Source of the DNA: Venturia oleaginea
Taxonomy: Eukaryota > Ascomycota > Dothideomycetes > Venturiales > Venturiaceae
Direction of reading: 5' to 3'
Assembly (NCBI GenBank): GCA_013176395.1
Contig: JABMLP010000003.1
Coordinates: 1,488,001 to 1,552,000, forward strand
Length of the DNA stretch: 64,000 bases
The position numbers and the translations under genes are program-made. The stretch's first letter is position 1; the number at the start of each line of letters is the position of its first letter. This document shows, piece after piece, positions 55,695 through 64,000 of this stretch. Under the pieces are notes generated by a model that saw only the letters and a program-made list of their open reading frames with translations, had not been told where the DNA came from and did no database searches.

Positions 55695-58600
55695 TTTGGT
55701 TGGTTTGATTTGGTTTGACTGAGGCGTGATCGAGTTGGGGGGAAATATCCGGAAAGTGGTGTGTGGATGGGGAAAAGGTGGGAGAATTGGGAGACACTAT
55801 ATAGAAGAGAATGAAGCAGGCGAATTTAGGTGGCCTACTCAAAACGGATTAATCTTTGGATGGGTGACTCCTCCACCTCCACATACTTAACATAGTATCC
55901 GGGCAAATGAACCTAGGCTCTCGATATATACCTCTGCATGATTTACGATGTGATAAACAACGTTGGTTTTCGATATAGGACCTCCGCACAATTCACGATG
56001 TGGTAAACTCGGTTACAATGGGGATGCCGAATCGAGGCTTTGGTTGGTTTGATTACGTAGAGGAACATAAAATAAGGCCAAGAGGTGCAGGTACAGAGGG
56101 TGTCCGTATATACTAGTACAAATTGATTTGCGGATGTACGGGATAAACATTGCATCATATATGTAATTACGGTATTGGAGGAAGGGATTTCGAGTTAATT
56201 TTTATACGAGAAGGTAGAGAAGATGCCTCTCCCTCTCTTCTACTCCGTTTATTATGAGGTAGGAAGGAGAAAGGAGGATTTCTTTACGAGGTGGGGAAAT
56301 GGCTAAGGAGAATCGGACGATACTATACGCCGGAACTCCTACGAAGATCAATAGTATGCAATTGCTATTCGGCCCGAAACGACTTTATTCATGGTCACCC
56401 TCTGTATATTGACCGCATTCGACCAAGAGCTTTGAGACCTAGACAAAGCTGATGATAAGGATCGAGTGTGACCGTTGAAATCGACGAGTTATAGGATTAT
56501 CGCAAAGCCACAAATAGATTTAGTCTTGAGGAACGTTGCCAGAGAGCACCGAACGGTGACGGTGCTCGCATCTGTATGCTCGCTTATGCTGATCAAGGCA
56601 CAGTAAATCCCAGTACACCTAAAAGCATTGCTCTCCGCACAACGCGCTGTCATTTTTGGGCAGATCTGTTATTGCGGTTTTCGAGTGTTTGAAGAATCTG
56701 AAAAAAAAGGAAATGGGTAGTCGTCAGACTGACGCTCAGACTCGCCCTGCCGACGATAGAGGTAACGCACTGGTCGTATTCCTTAACTAACCACTTGACA
56801 AGATACCGTAGATTACGCTCCAAGCCGAGCATAATACAGGGATATGATTTTAGCTCCTCACGGACGATTTTTGTATAAGAGAGTTCCTGAGCCCATACAA
56901 AATTCGTCGATGCGCTGATCCCTGAAGGGTGTTCGACTTGGAGCGTAATCTACGGTACGTATTTTTATTATACCTCGCACCGTGATCATAGCGTGGTCTG
57001 AAGGGCTTCTAAGAGATTAATAAGGAGTAGCAACAAGCACCAATAAGAGCTTATAGATCTAGGCCTGCCGTACGTTCGCTTTTCGAGTGATTGAGGAAAC
57101 CAGCCAGTGCTTCTCGTCTTGGGCGCCAGTTTAATCGCTCAAGCACTCGAAAACCACAATAAGCCCTAGTATTCGGGGAGTAAGATGGATGGGGAATGCC
57201 GAGCCAGGCCGTGGAGTCGCAAGGAGTCCCAGTTGAAATCGTCGGATTGTTGAAAGCATCCTGGGCGGACGAGTTCATGTTCCAGTCGTGTAAGGGGTTT
57301 GCTGGGGCGCAATCCTGCAGGAAGCATCCAGCATAGCAAACAGACTTTGAAGGCTGCAATAGAGAATTAGCGCTGATTCTCTTGAATGATACACAGTGAA
57401 AAGATGAGGAGGATTAAGGATTGCATGAGGTTCATAATGAACCGGTGACCGAGCGATAGTTATACAGATGTGATTGCTTTGAAATCAAAAGACGGGTACA
57501 TGATTCCGACGGCTGTATGCCACCGATATCCACTTCGCGGCTAACTGAAATTGTGGTATCATCCAACAGCGGCTGTATCATCTAACAGATTCATGTTTGT
57601 GGTCTGGACGCCTGCACTAACCACGGCAAATGGTGGCATAGTCCCTGAGGTGGATGTCTCTGAATTATAGAGAGAGCCAGGATCGAAGTCGAAGTCAGGT
57701 GTGTCGAGTAGTAAGGTATTCCAATCAAAATCGGGTACACAGGTCTAGTCCTGAGACATGACGACGGTAAGCTCTTGTGTTGATTCTAATGGTAGAATGA
57801 TGTTAAAGATCTCCTGGCTTGTGTCTCTAGAAAGGTTGATGAATTGAACAAAAAAGTGTGAAGATGTAAGACATCGAAATCGAATTGAAAATCCCGACAA
57901 GGGGAAGTGATACTTTATGGTCAAATGGAAGGGCTAGAAAAGGGCGGAAGAGGGCGGTGGCTTAGAACTGGAAGAGGGCGGCTGTGTTGTCAGTTAATTA
58001 TCGGCAGCGCAGGAATTCAAGAACGCATAACCTAGGACGGAACTGATTAGCTCGCCCTGTGTAGTTGAGGTCGCCTTGGAAGGTAAGGTCGGGCCCAGAT
58101 CCGGCTGATTTTTTGATATCTATTAAATCAAAATCGCCAGCACCCTTGCGCACTCGATCTCAAACCAGCGGCCACTCAACTCACTCCATGATCTCTTCGC
58201 TCCCCGGCCGTGATACTCGATGCGATCTGGTGAAACCTCTGGCACAAACTTCATCGCACGATAATCCGGACTTGACATGCTCGCCCTGGCTCGAACCTAC
58301 ATGAACTCGTTAGTATAGGCTGCAAAACAAAGAATGTAGTAGCTAAACTCCTGACGATTTCTCATATCACAAATTGCCAGAAATTTAGCTACTTAATTCT
58401 TTTTTGACGGGCTGTGAATCAAAGGTCGATGGCGATGAATTTCTAGCGACTATTCTTCTTCAAATTGCCAGAATCTAGCACCATCGATCTCGACATAACA
58501 AATCAACGGAGTAAAAACTACTTACACGAGCAACCCTGCTGATCCACAGCCATGTCATTCGCTATCATCAGAGGTCTGACTCTACCCTTTGTAGGACAAT

Positions 58601-58909
58601 AACGTATCACCAATTCAATCTCAGCTTCTCCAACAAGATGCGCAACTCGATGTCATCCAGCCATTCTTTACGGTTCCTGTCTTTCCTGCTCATCAGCCTT
58701 GAGGTGATTTGTAACACTTAATAGCTGTCTTAACACGCTGCTTTCTTGGGAGTATTATGATGTGAATTTGAGGTATTTTACCTCTTCCTTCTAGCAAGGA
58801 CTTAAGAGGCCCTGATAGCAGGCATATTGAAAGATGTAGACTAATTGATTAAGTGATGGTGGAGTAATCTACATGTATACACTAAAAAGGGGGTGATTGA
58901 GGTGGGGAT
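55695..58909. other. 3.2-kb AT-rich stretch without a recognisable gene
   Basis: Moderately AT-rich, with short frames only. A 20-bp inverted repeat (ACCGTAGATTACGCTCCAAG at 56805-56824, inverted at 56937-56956) is visible. A minus-strand frame at 57051-57359 (QPSKSVCYAGCFLQDC start) and a minus-strand DTPDFDFDPGSL frame near 57.67 kb, preceded by MSQD and a stop, look like decayed coding pieces, possibly of one regulatory gene, but this is not supported enough to call. Confidence 0.4.
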
Positions 58910-58945
58910 CCGCTACATCGGCCCGCAATATTTGTCACCCGGGTG
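58910..58945 (-). repeat. right end of the 12.3-kb block, inverted repeat
   Basis: Inverted copy of 46678-46713, perfect over the outer 30 bp. It ends 285 bp before the stop of the MAT partner gene. Confidence 0.9.
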
Positions 58946-59229
58946 AGTGGGTAGATGGAAGTAAAAATACTTCTAGCCTGCCAAGTTTGGTGCAAACGCA
59001 ATTTCAACGACATTCCATCAACCGCCCGAACAATCAACGCTCCATTCCTCCTCGTCCCTAAATTGATCAACTCTTCTTGCGTGAACGACTGCGTGCATTG
59101 CCTGGATGGATCAGACTATCAGTAGAACAGGATGCAAGGGAAAAGGTTGGCTTGTGTGTCTCAAGGAAAGACATGCAAACCAATACGCCACATTCTACAT
59201 TCCTGGCTGCGCTCCTTGCCTTGCAAATA

Positions 59230-60022
59230 TCAAACCATGGCATTGCCCTCCTGAGCCGCCTTTTCCTTAACCACAGTTACCAGAAGCTCCTCTGCTTCCT
59301 TATCGTCGAGCTCACTAAGGAGTTCCTTACTCTTGAACAAGTTGAGGAGTCGTTTACGCTTGGATGCGACTGCATGTCTCTGTTAGGTACTGATATCCAC
59401 AAAGCTATTATACACTTACACCAACTTACGACCAAAACATTCGAGGTTTCCGCTGTACGAGATAAGAACTCCATCTCGGCCAGGTTCGGATTTGGCTGGA
59501 CTTCGAAGAACGAGCTGAAGACGGTGACGGCCCATGCGGAGAGGTCATTGTCAACCATCGCGACTAGATTGAGAGCCTGGCTGGCACATTGGGTGTTTCT
59601 GCCACGAGGTTAGTTTGCATTTTTTCTATCAAACAATCACATTATTCGTACTCGGCAAGAAATTCCCGAATTGCTTTTTCTTTCACCGCCTGGTCCAGCT
59701 TCTCGCCGTTGGATAGTTGAAGAGATGCACGAAGGCCTCTGGAGAAAGCTAACATTGCACGAGACATCCCGTGCTCTGCCAAAAGGAACTCAGTCAGACT
59801 CTCGAGACGATTGCGCCTAATACGTTCTCCATCGTTCGGGATCTCAATTCGGCGTTCTATAGCCTCCCTCATGTCGAGGCCTGCGGTGGCGACTTCAGCG
59901 TCCGCAGGGAGACCAATGATCTGTTGGAGGAGCTGCAAAACTTGGTCGTCCAATCTGTCTCGCTGGGCTTTAGCCTCGCGTTTGGCATTTGGTGCAGTCT
60001 GTTCGAAATTTGGGGATGCCAT
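59230..60022 (-). CDS. MAT-linked gene divergent to MAT1-2-1, weak homeodomain-like segment
   Basis: Exons 60022-59652, 59598-59430 and 59379-59230 (minus) join in frame to 229 residues; both introns have GTACGA or GTAAGT donors and CAG acceptors, and the second has a CCTAACAG end. Exon 1 (MASPNFEQTAPNAKREAKAQ) is a charged helical region; exon 2 carries FSSFFEVQPNPNLAEMEFLS and then RTAETSNVLV; exon 3 starts RHAVASKRKRLLNLFKSKEL and ends AAQEGNAMV. The NPNxxEMExLSRxAxxSxxxV..(K/R)RKR run resembles helices 1-3 of a TALE homeodomain (NPYP..E...LA..), but the WFxN core of helix 3 is absent. It lies head-to-head with MAT1-2-1, where MAT1-2 idiomorphs of some leotiomycetes hold a second gene of unknown function. 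Homeodomain relation is tentative. Confidence 0.65.
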
Positions 60023-60757
60023 TTGTGTAAACTTGATCGGAGGGATTTTGATTGAGTGTACTAGCTGCCTTGTGGGACTTCGAGGTGTTGAATATTGAGT
60101 CGAAATAGGTGGAGGTACTTTGTAGTAAGGCCTGCATTGTTGCGTACGTCAGAAAGAGCCAGTGCTGTTGCAGAACAACTAACTGACCGACAGAGAATAT
60201 TTTTCCGCTCTAATCAAGTCTTATTGCGGAGGGTAATTAGCGTTGAGTGGGAGTCTGCTCAAGGGTTCGAGGTCAACCCCAAGAAGCCTGTGTCTTTCGC
60301 GATTGTGCCCACGACTCCCAAAAGTCGTCCACTTTGGAGTCACAAAGTCAAGTGAAGGCCGCAGTCGGGCAGTAGGTGAGTGTGGTGTTGGTGTGTGTGT
60401 TGCTCTGCCTAATGAGATACCTCTGCACGGAAAAGTGAGCACTGACCGTGTGCAAGTGACACAGATCGATAGAGAGTGGGGCTCACTGAGCTTTTTTCCC
60501 CCTTAAGGTTGCACTTTAGACGTGCCATATCTCATAAGTTGGCACTTTAGACGGTTAGAGCTGCCCTGCCAACACTACGAGGCGATATCCTGAAACATGT
60601 TCTTCACTAGCGCCAAAACAATTCTTGCATTTATATCGACCTCTGACTAGATCATACGAGATTCTTCCTTGAACAACAACAACTCTTCACATCTTCTCCC
60701 GCCATCGTCCCCATCATTTACCTCTCAATCCTTCCCGCTGCTCTTCCAAATCAAGAC
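60023..60757. promoter_or_regulatory. MAT intergenic region between divergent starts
   Basis: 735 bp between the two start codons. A short direct repeat GCACTTTAGACG occurs twice near 60513 and 60544. C/T-rich sequence precedes the MAT1-2-1 ATG. Both promoters must be here; no specific factor site was identified. Confidence 0.55.
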
Positions 60758-61941
60758 ATGTCTTCACCATCTCTCACCGCTCTCGCCGCTCCAAAATCCG
60801 TGCAGGATGAGACACTCGAACTCTACATGAAGGTTTGTCGCGATGTCATCACGCCTGGCGCACCAGCTCCCGTCATGCCATCCGAAACGCCGTTCTGGAT
60901 GGTCTCACAGCTACAATCCCTCTACGCCCAGACATTGAAGTGCCCCGTCACTACACGCCTAACTCGAGAAGGGCAATTGACCTTCGAACCATCATCCGAC
61001 TTCACTCCCGCCGCCTCAATGCCGAACGCAGAGAGCCCATCATCCGTCTCTTCACCTGACAGCCGCGACCGAAAGAGCAAAGCAAAGGTTCCGCGCCCGG
61101 CTAATGCCTTCATCCTCTATCGTCAACACAAGCACCCACACATCAAGGCTGAATTCCCAGGAATTGCCAACAATGACATCTGTAAGTTACTTCACCTTAC
61201 TGAAGCAATACATTTACTGACTTCTTTTCAGCCAAGAAGGTTGCTGCTCTGTGGAAGGATGAGAGCGAGGATGTCAAGGCTGCTTGGAAAGCTAAGGCAG
61301 AAGAAGCAAAACAGCAACACTTGCAGCAGCACCCGGACTACTCCTACCAGCCACTCAAGCCCTCAGAAAAGAAACGAAGAATGACCAAGCGCAAGATGAT
61401 CACGACAACCGCCGCTGTCGTTTTTGTCGATAGCAACGCTCAGCAAGCCCACACTCATCAGCAGCCACTTCCACCCTTGACTCTCAACAACCAAGACCTG
61501 TCTCTCACGTCTTGCAACGTTCAAGCCATGGGCGACAACGCCGTTGATGCCATCGACGTTCTCGGCAACCTTGTTGACAGTTTCATCGCCGAACCGACTG
61601 TCTATTCCACGATTGATTTCGCAGTCGCCAACGATCTACCCATTGGACTCACCTCTCGCGACATCCAGCCTGTCACCTTTGACGAACTCAACATGTTCAG
61701 TTCCGAAGAGTTCCAGGGAATCGACGGTATCATGGACGCCAACTTCCCAGCGGTCCCTGCCACTGGAGCTGGAGCGATGGGACCAGCTGGTTCATTCTGG
61801 GAGAATTGCGCCAACCTCGAGTTCATGATGACCGACGACCAGATTCAGAGTCAGCAATTCATGAATTCTACGAACGCGAAGGGTCTTGAGCAGGACAGGC
61901 AGGAGTTGAGTTGTTGTTTGGGCAGAGTCAGCAATTCATGA
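60758..61941 (+). CDS. MAT1-2-1: MAT1-2-1 mating-type HMG-box transcription factor, frame truncated
   Basis: Exons 60758-61181 and 61232-61941 give 377 residues as the DNA stands. The HMG box is KVPRPANAFILYRQHKHPHI, then AEFPGIANNDIS, KKVAALWKDESEDVKAAWKA and HPDYSYQPLKPSEKKRR. The 50-nt intron splits the Ser codon of NDI(S)KK, the position conserved in ascomycete MAT1-2-1 genes. The protein binds DNA to specify mating type and works in the nucleus. The C-terminal region is acidic and glutamine-containing and runs into a tandem repeat at 61855. A 5-nt duplication in the first repeat (GAGTTGAGTTG against GAGTTG in later units) shifts the frame to RQELSCCLGRVSNS and a stop at 61941. Without it the frame would continue through four more repeats to the end WNVFQEDQFFNF at 62261. 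Confidence 0.92.
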
Positions 61942-62219
61942 ATTCTGCGAACGCTAAGGGTCTTGAGCAGGACAGCCAGGAGCTGTTGTTTGAGCAGAAC
62001 CGGCAATTCATGAATTCTGCGAACGCGAAGGGTCTTGAGCAGGACAGGCAGGAGTTGTTGTTTGGGCAGAGTCAGCAATTCATGAATTCTGCGAACGCTA
62101 AGGGTCTTGAGCAGGACAGCCAGGAGCTGTTGTTTGAGCAGAACCGGCAATTCATGAATTCTGCGAACGCGAAGGGTCTTGAGCAGGACAGGCAGGAGTT
62201 GTTGTTTGGGCAGAGTCAG
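61855..62219 (+). repeat. 72-nt coding tandem repeat, five units
   Basis: Units start at 61855, 61932, 62004, 62076 and 62148 (next boundary 62220): spacing 77, 72, 72, 72, 72. Each encodes 24 residues opening QFMNSANAKGLEQD. Two unit types alternate, one ending RQELLFGQSQ and one SQELLFEQNR, so a 144-nt higher-order unit was duplicated. The 77-nt first interval shows the 5-nt insertion. Confidence 0.95.
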
Positions 62220-62261
62220 CAATGGAACGTCTTTCAGGAAGACCAATTCTTCAACTTCTGA

Positions 62262-63213
62262 AGTCGTCATAGGTCGTTCAGCTCTCTCGCGAGTTCACCG
62301 TCGTCTTCGGCAGCAGTAGGCATCATGGATCCTTGTGCATCCTTGCGCATTTGACATCGTTTTTGAAGGTAGGATGAAGGCATCATCATCATCGTCTTCG
62401 GGGGTAGGATGGACGGTATCACACACAAATCATTGTGTTTCTCTTGGGCGACTGGTATCGTCTTTGGAATTAGGAGGGAGGAAGGCATCATGGGTCATTG
62501 TGTTCTCTTGGGAGGGAGCTCAGCGTCGTCTTCGATGGTAGGAAGTCATTGCTTTGTGTGTACGTGGATGGCCTTTTATGGTTTCTATGGATGAGATGAG
62601 ATGCGTTGAATTGAATTGAATGTTTATTTAGGCGGTTGAATATGAGGTTTCTGAATATGTGCTGTTGCTTGTTCGTAACACTGGTGGAATAAGTGATTGG
62701 AGGGGTTTTTCTTTTCTTTCTTTCTTTTTTCTTTCTTTTTCTTTCTTTTTTCTTTCTTTTTTCTTTCTTTTTTCTTTCTTTTTCTTTCTTTTTTCTTTCT
62801 TTTTTCTTTCTTTTTTCTTTCTTTTTTCTTTCTTTTTTCTTTCTTTTTTCTTTCTTTTTTCTTTCTTTTTTCTTTCTTTTTTCTTTCTTTTTCTTTCTTT
62901 CTCTTTCTTTTTTCTGTTTTTTCTTTTTCTTCAATCGTACTTGCTCAAACAATATTGATTTACAACCATGTTCCTCCTCCAGCATTTCTAGCTTATCCTC
63001 CAGCACCTTCATTCCTTGTTTATTCCTCACCCAACTCTGGAATGCATACTGGGAAGTGAGTATCCAGATAACCAATCTATGTGTGTTATCTCAATCGCCC
63101 ATCCATCCATCCATTGTCAATCAATACCCAGCATTGCCATACAACCAACCAAACAACTTGCTAATTTTGCTATACAAAACCACCACTGCGAACAAAAAAG
63201 GAACACCACACAA
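62262..63213. other. intergenic, includes a long pyrimidine tract
   Basis: 952 bp between MAT1-2-1 and the last gene. No gene seen. It contains the TTTC-type tract listed separately and ATC/GTC-rich short repeats near 62.38 kb. Confidence 0.5.
62706..62930 (+). repeat. TTTCTTTTT-type polypyrimidine microsatellite
   Basis: About 225 bp of TTTCTTTC and TTTTTTC units, all T and C on the plus strand. It creates spurious Phe-rich (plus) and Lys-rich (minus) open frames, which are not genes. Such tracts are mutable and can form triplex DNA. Confidence 0.95.
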
Positions 63214-64000
63214 TCAATTGCCTGCTGCCTTGTCATCTTGATTAACCCCGTCATCTTCAGAAACCCGTCCTCCGCGCTTCAACTCCATAACATCAGCCAC
63301 GAGAAAGTTTTTGTCCTGAACCCTGTGTCCCTCGAGTTTACCAAGGACCCTATTTACCAACGAAAAATCTCCCTTGTCCATTTCTGTTAGGTCGCGGTGG
63401 AGCTGGATGGAATGGTACTGGTTAGTTTTTGGACGGCTTGCCAAGGAGGAGAGGAAAAGGAGGGTGGTTACCGGTGTGAATGGGGGATTCTGCATTCTTC
63501 TCTGAATGAAAAGATGTAGATTAGTTCGCGTCGCCGGCTGGGAGTGAGGGAGTTTAAAACTGACCAAGGCTACAGTTCTGACGTCTCCATTCTTTGTTAG
63601 ACCGAGGACTGGGTCGACGGATAGGCTGCGGAGACCCTGGGGTTGTGAGTGAGTGTTAACGGAGGGAGATAAGACGCGTGCGTGATGAAGTAAACGTACA
63701 GATTTGAATCGTGAAGGACCGGGTCTATTCTACTTTCAATTAGTCCGAGATTTTTTTTCTTCCGGAAATCGTTAAGCAGAGTAACCCACAGCATCAAGAA
63801 ACCCATATATCTCCCTCACCTCCTCTTCCCACTTCAACAAAAGCCTCATACCCCCATTCGGTATAATCTGATGACTAACTTTCCGCGGATGCTCATGAAT
63901 CGTTTCAGGCCACCCAGGCGCCTCCGGATGCAGAAATTGCTGCCAGGGTTGTTCCATCAATTCTTTAACGTAGGAAGGTCGGTGGGTACGGTAATTCTCC
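63214..64000 (-). CDS. unidentified spliced gene, 5' part outside the window
   Basis: Minus-strand exons at 64000-63790 (open at the window edge), 63729-63700, 63636-63565, 63501-63472 and 63417-63214 join in one frame; the four internal or last exons are 30, 72, 30 and 204 nt, all multiples of three. The protein reads YRTHRPSYVKELMEQPWQQF, WEEEVREIYGFLDA, NRPGPSRFKS, LSVDPVLGLTKNGDVRTVAL, RRMQNPPFTP and YHSIQLHRDLTEMDKGDFSL, and ends GRVSEDDGVNQDDKAAGN. I do not recognise the family. It is not one of the usual MAT flanks APN2, SLA2 or COX13 as far as I can judge. The ends of the 30-nt exons are inferred and could be shifted. Confidence 0.55.

Larger units (their letters stand above)
46678..58945. 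mobile_element. repeat-filled block bounded by a perfect 30-bp inverted repeat
   Basis: 46678-46707 and the reverse complement of 58916-58945 are identical (CACCCGGGTGACAAATATTG, ending GCCGATG); the match continues for six more bases with one mismatch. Between them lie 12.2 kb with no housekeeping gene, filled with an LTR, a long-arm element, tandem repeats and a Tc1-like transposon. The arrangement is that of terminal inverted repeats of one large element with nested insertions. Alternatively the two copies are ends of two unrelated insertions. No target-site duplication is evident (flanks ACACGTGG and AGTGGGTA), and no transposase for the outer ends was recognised. Stretches 50596-51175, 51881-52872 and 53005-53777 show no gene. 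Confidence 0.55.

Noticed and set aside
57051..57850. A regulatory gene on the minus strand near 57-58 kb
   Set aside because: Pieces such as DTPDFDFDPGSL look like protein but are interrupted by stops and have no convincing introns or domain.
61851..62270. 139-codon minus-strand ORF rich in Leu and Lys across the MAT repeat
   Set aside because: It is the antisense shadow of the 72-nt coding repeat; the repeat periodicity keeps it open without any other support.
62488..63241. Lys-rich minus-strand and Phe-rich plus-strand ORFs
   Set aside because: Both are produced by the polypyrimidine tract.
1..64000. tRNA, rRNA, CRISPR or telomere repeats
   Set aside because: I looked for T-arm-like GGTTCGA motifs, regular spaced repeats and TTAGGG arrays by eye and found none that holds up; a dedicated tRNA scan would be decisive.
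63214..64000. COX13, APN2 or SLA2 as the MAT flanking gene
   Set aside because: The translated exons show none of the motifs I know for these proteins; the gene remains unidentified.

Overview
The window is nuclear DNA of a filamentous ascomycete (Pezizomycotina). The evidence is the dense set of short introns of about 45-100 nt with GT..AG or occasional GC..AG borders, compact genes, a fungal mating-type HMG-box gene with the classical intron inside a serine codon of the HMG box, and fungal-type families (Ssz1, SUR7, DHA1 transporters, Rho3-like GTPase, pogo/Fot-like and Tc1-like transposons). A leotiomycete is plausible, but the sequence alone does not prove the class. Most protein calls come from reading the translations and joining exons by hand; summed exon lengths were checked for a multiple of three.

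Layout. 0.1-6 kb: a small secreted cysteine-rich protein, a drug/polyamine-type MFS transporter, and the ribosome-associated Hsp70-like protein Ssz1. 6-15 kb: a gene-poor stretch with a nucleotidyltransferase-like gene, a truncated calcineurin-like phosphoesterase, an F-box-like gene, a broken F-box-like relic and a 48-bp-arm hairpin. 15.9-28.1 kb: sugar transporter, Yae1, two small genes (one secreted), a Met1-type siroheme enzyme, a Rogdi/Rav2 protein and a SUR7-family membrane protein. 28.4-30.2 kb: a complete but broken pogo-like transposon. 31-45.3 kb: a conserved housekeeping block with an otubain, CSN2 (carrying an apparent 1-nt frameshift), a Rho3-like GTPase with three micro-exons, the divergent ribosomal protein pair eL21/uS4, and an SMP-domain lipid-transfer protein.

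46.7-58.9 kb: a repeat-filled block of 12.3 kb bounded by a perfect 30-bp inverted repeat. It contains a solo LTR with a 5-bp target duplication, an element with long imperfect inverted arms, several tandem repeats, a broken Tc1-like transposon and one small secreted protein. Directly beyond it (59.2-62.3 kb) lies what looks like a MAT1-2 idiomorph: a MAT1-2-1 HMG-box gene, and a divergently transcribed partner gene with a weak homeodomain-like segment. The MAT1-2-1 reading frame ends in five 72-nt tandem repeats, and a 5-nt duplication in the first repeat shifts the frame and truncates the protein. The window ends in the 3' part of an unidentified spliced gene.

I found no tRNA, rRNA or CRISPR. 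The most notable observations are the MAT1-2-1 repeat and frameshift, the MAT partner gene, the 12.3-kb inverted-repeat-bounded block next to MAT, the CSN2 frameshift, the GC-AG introns in the otubain gene and the micro-exons in the Rho gene.
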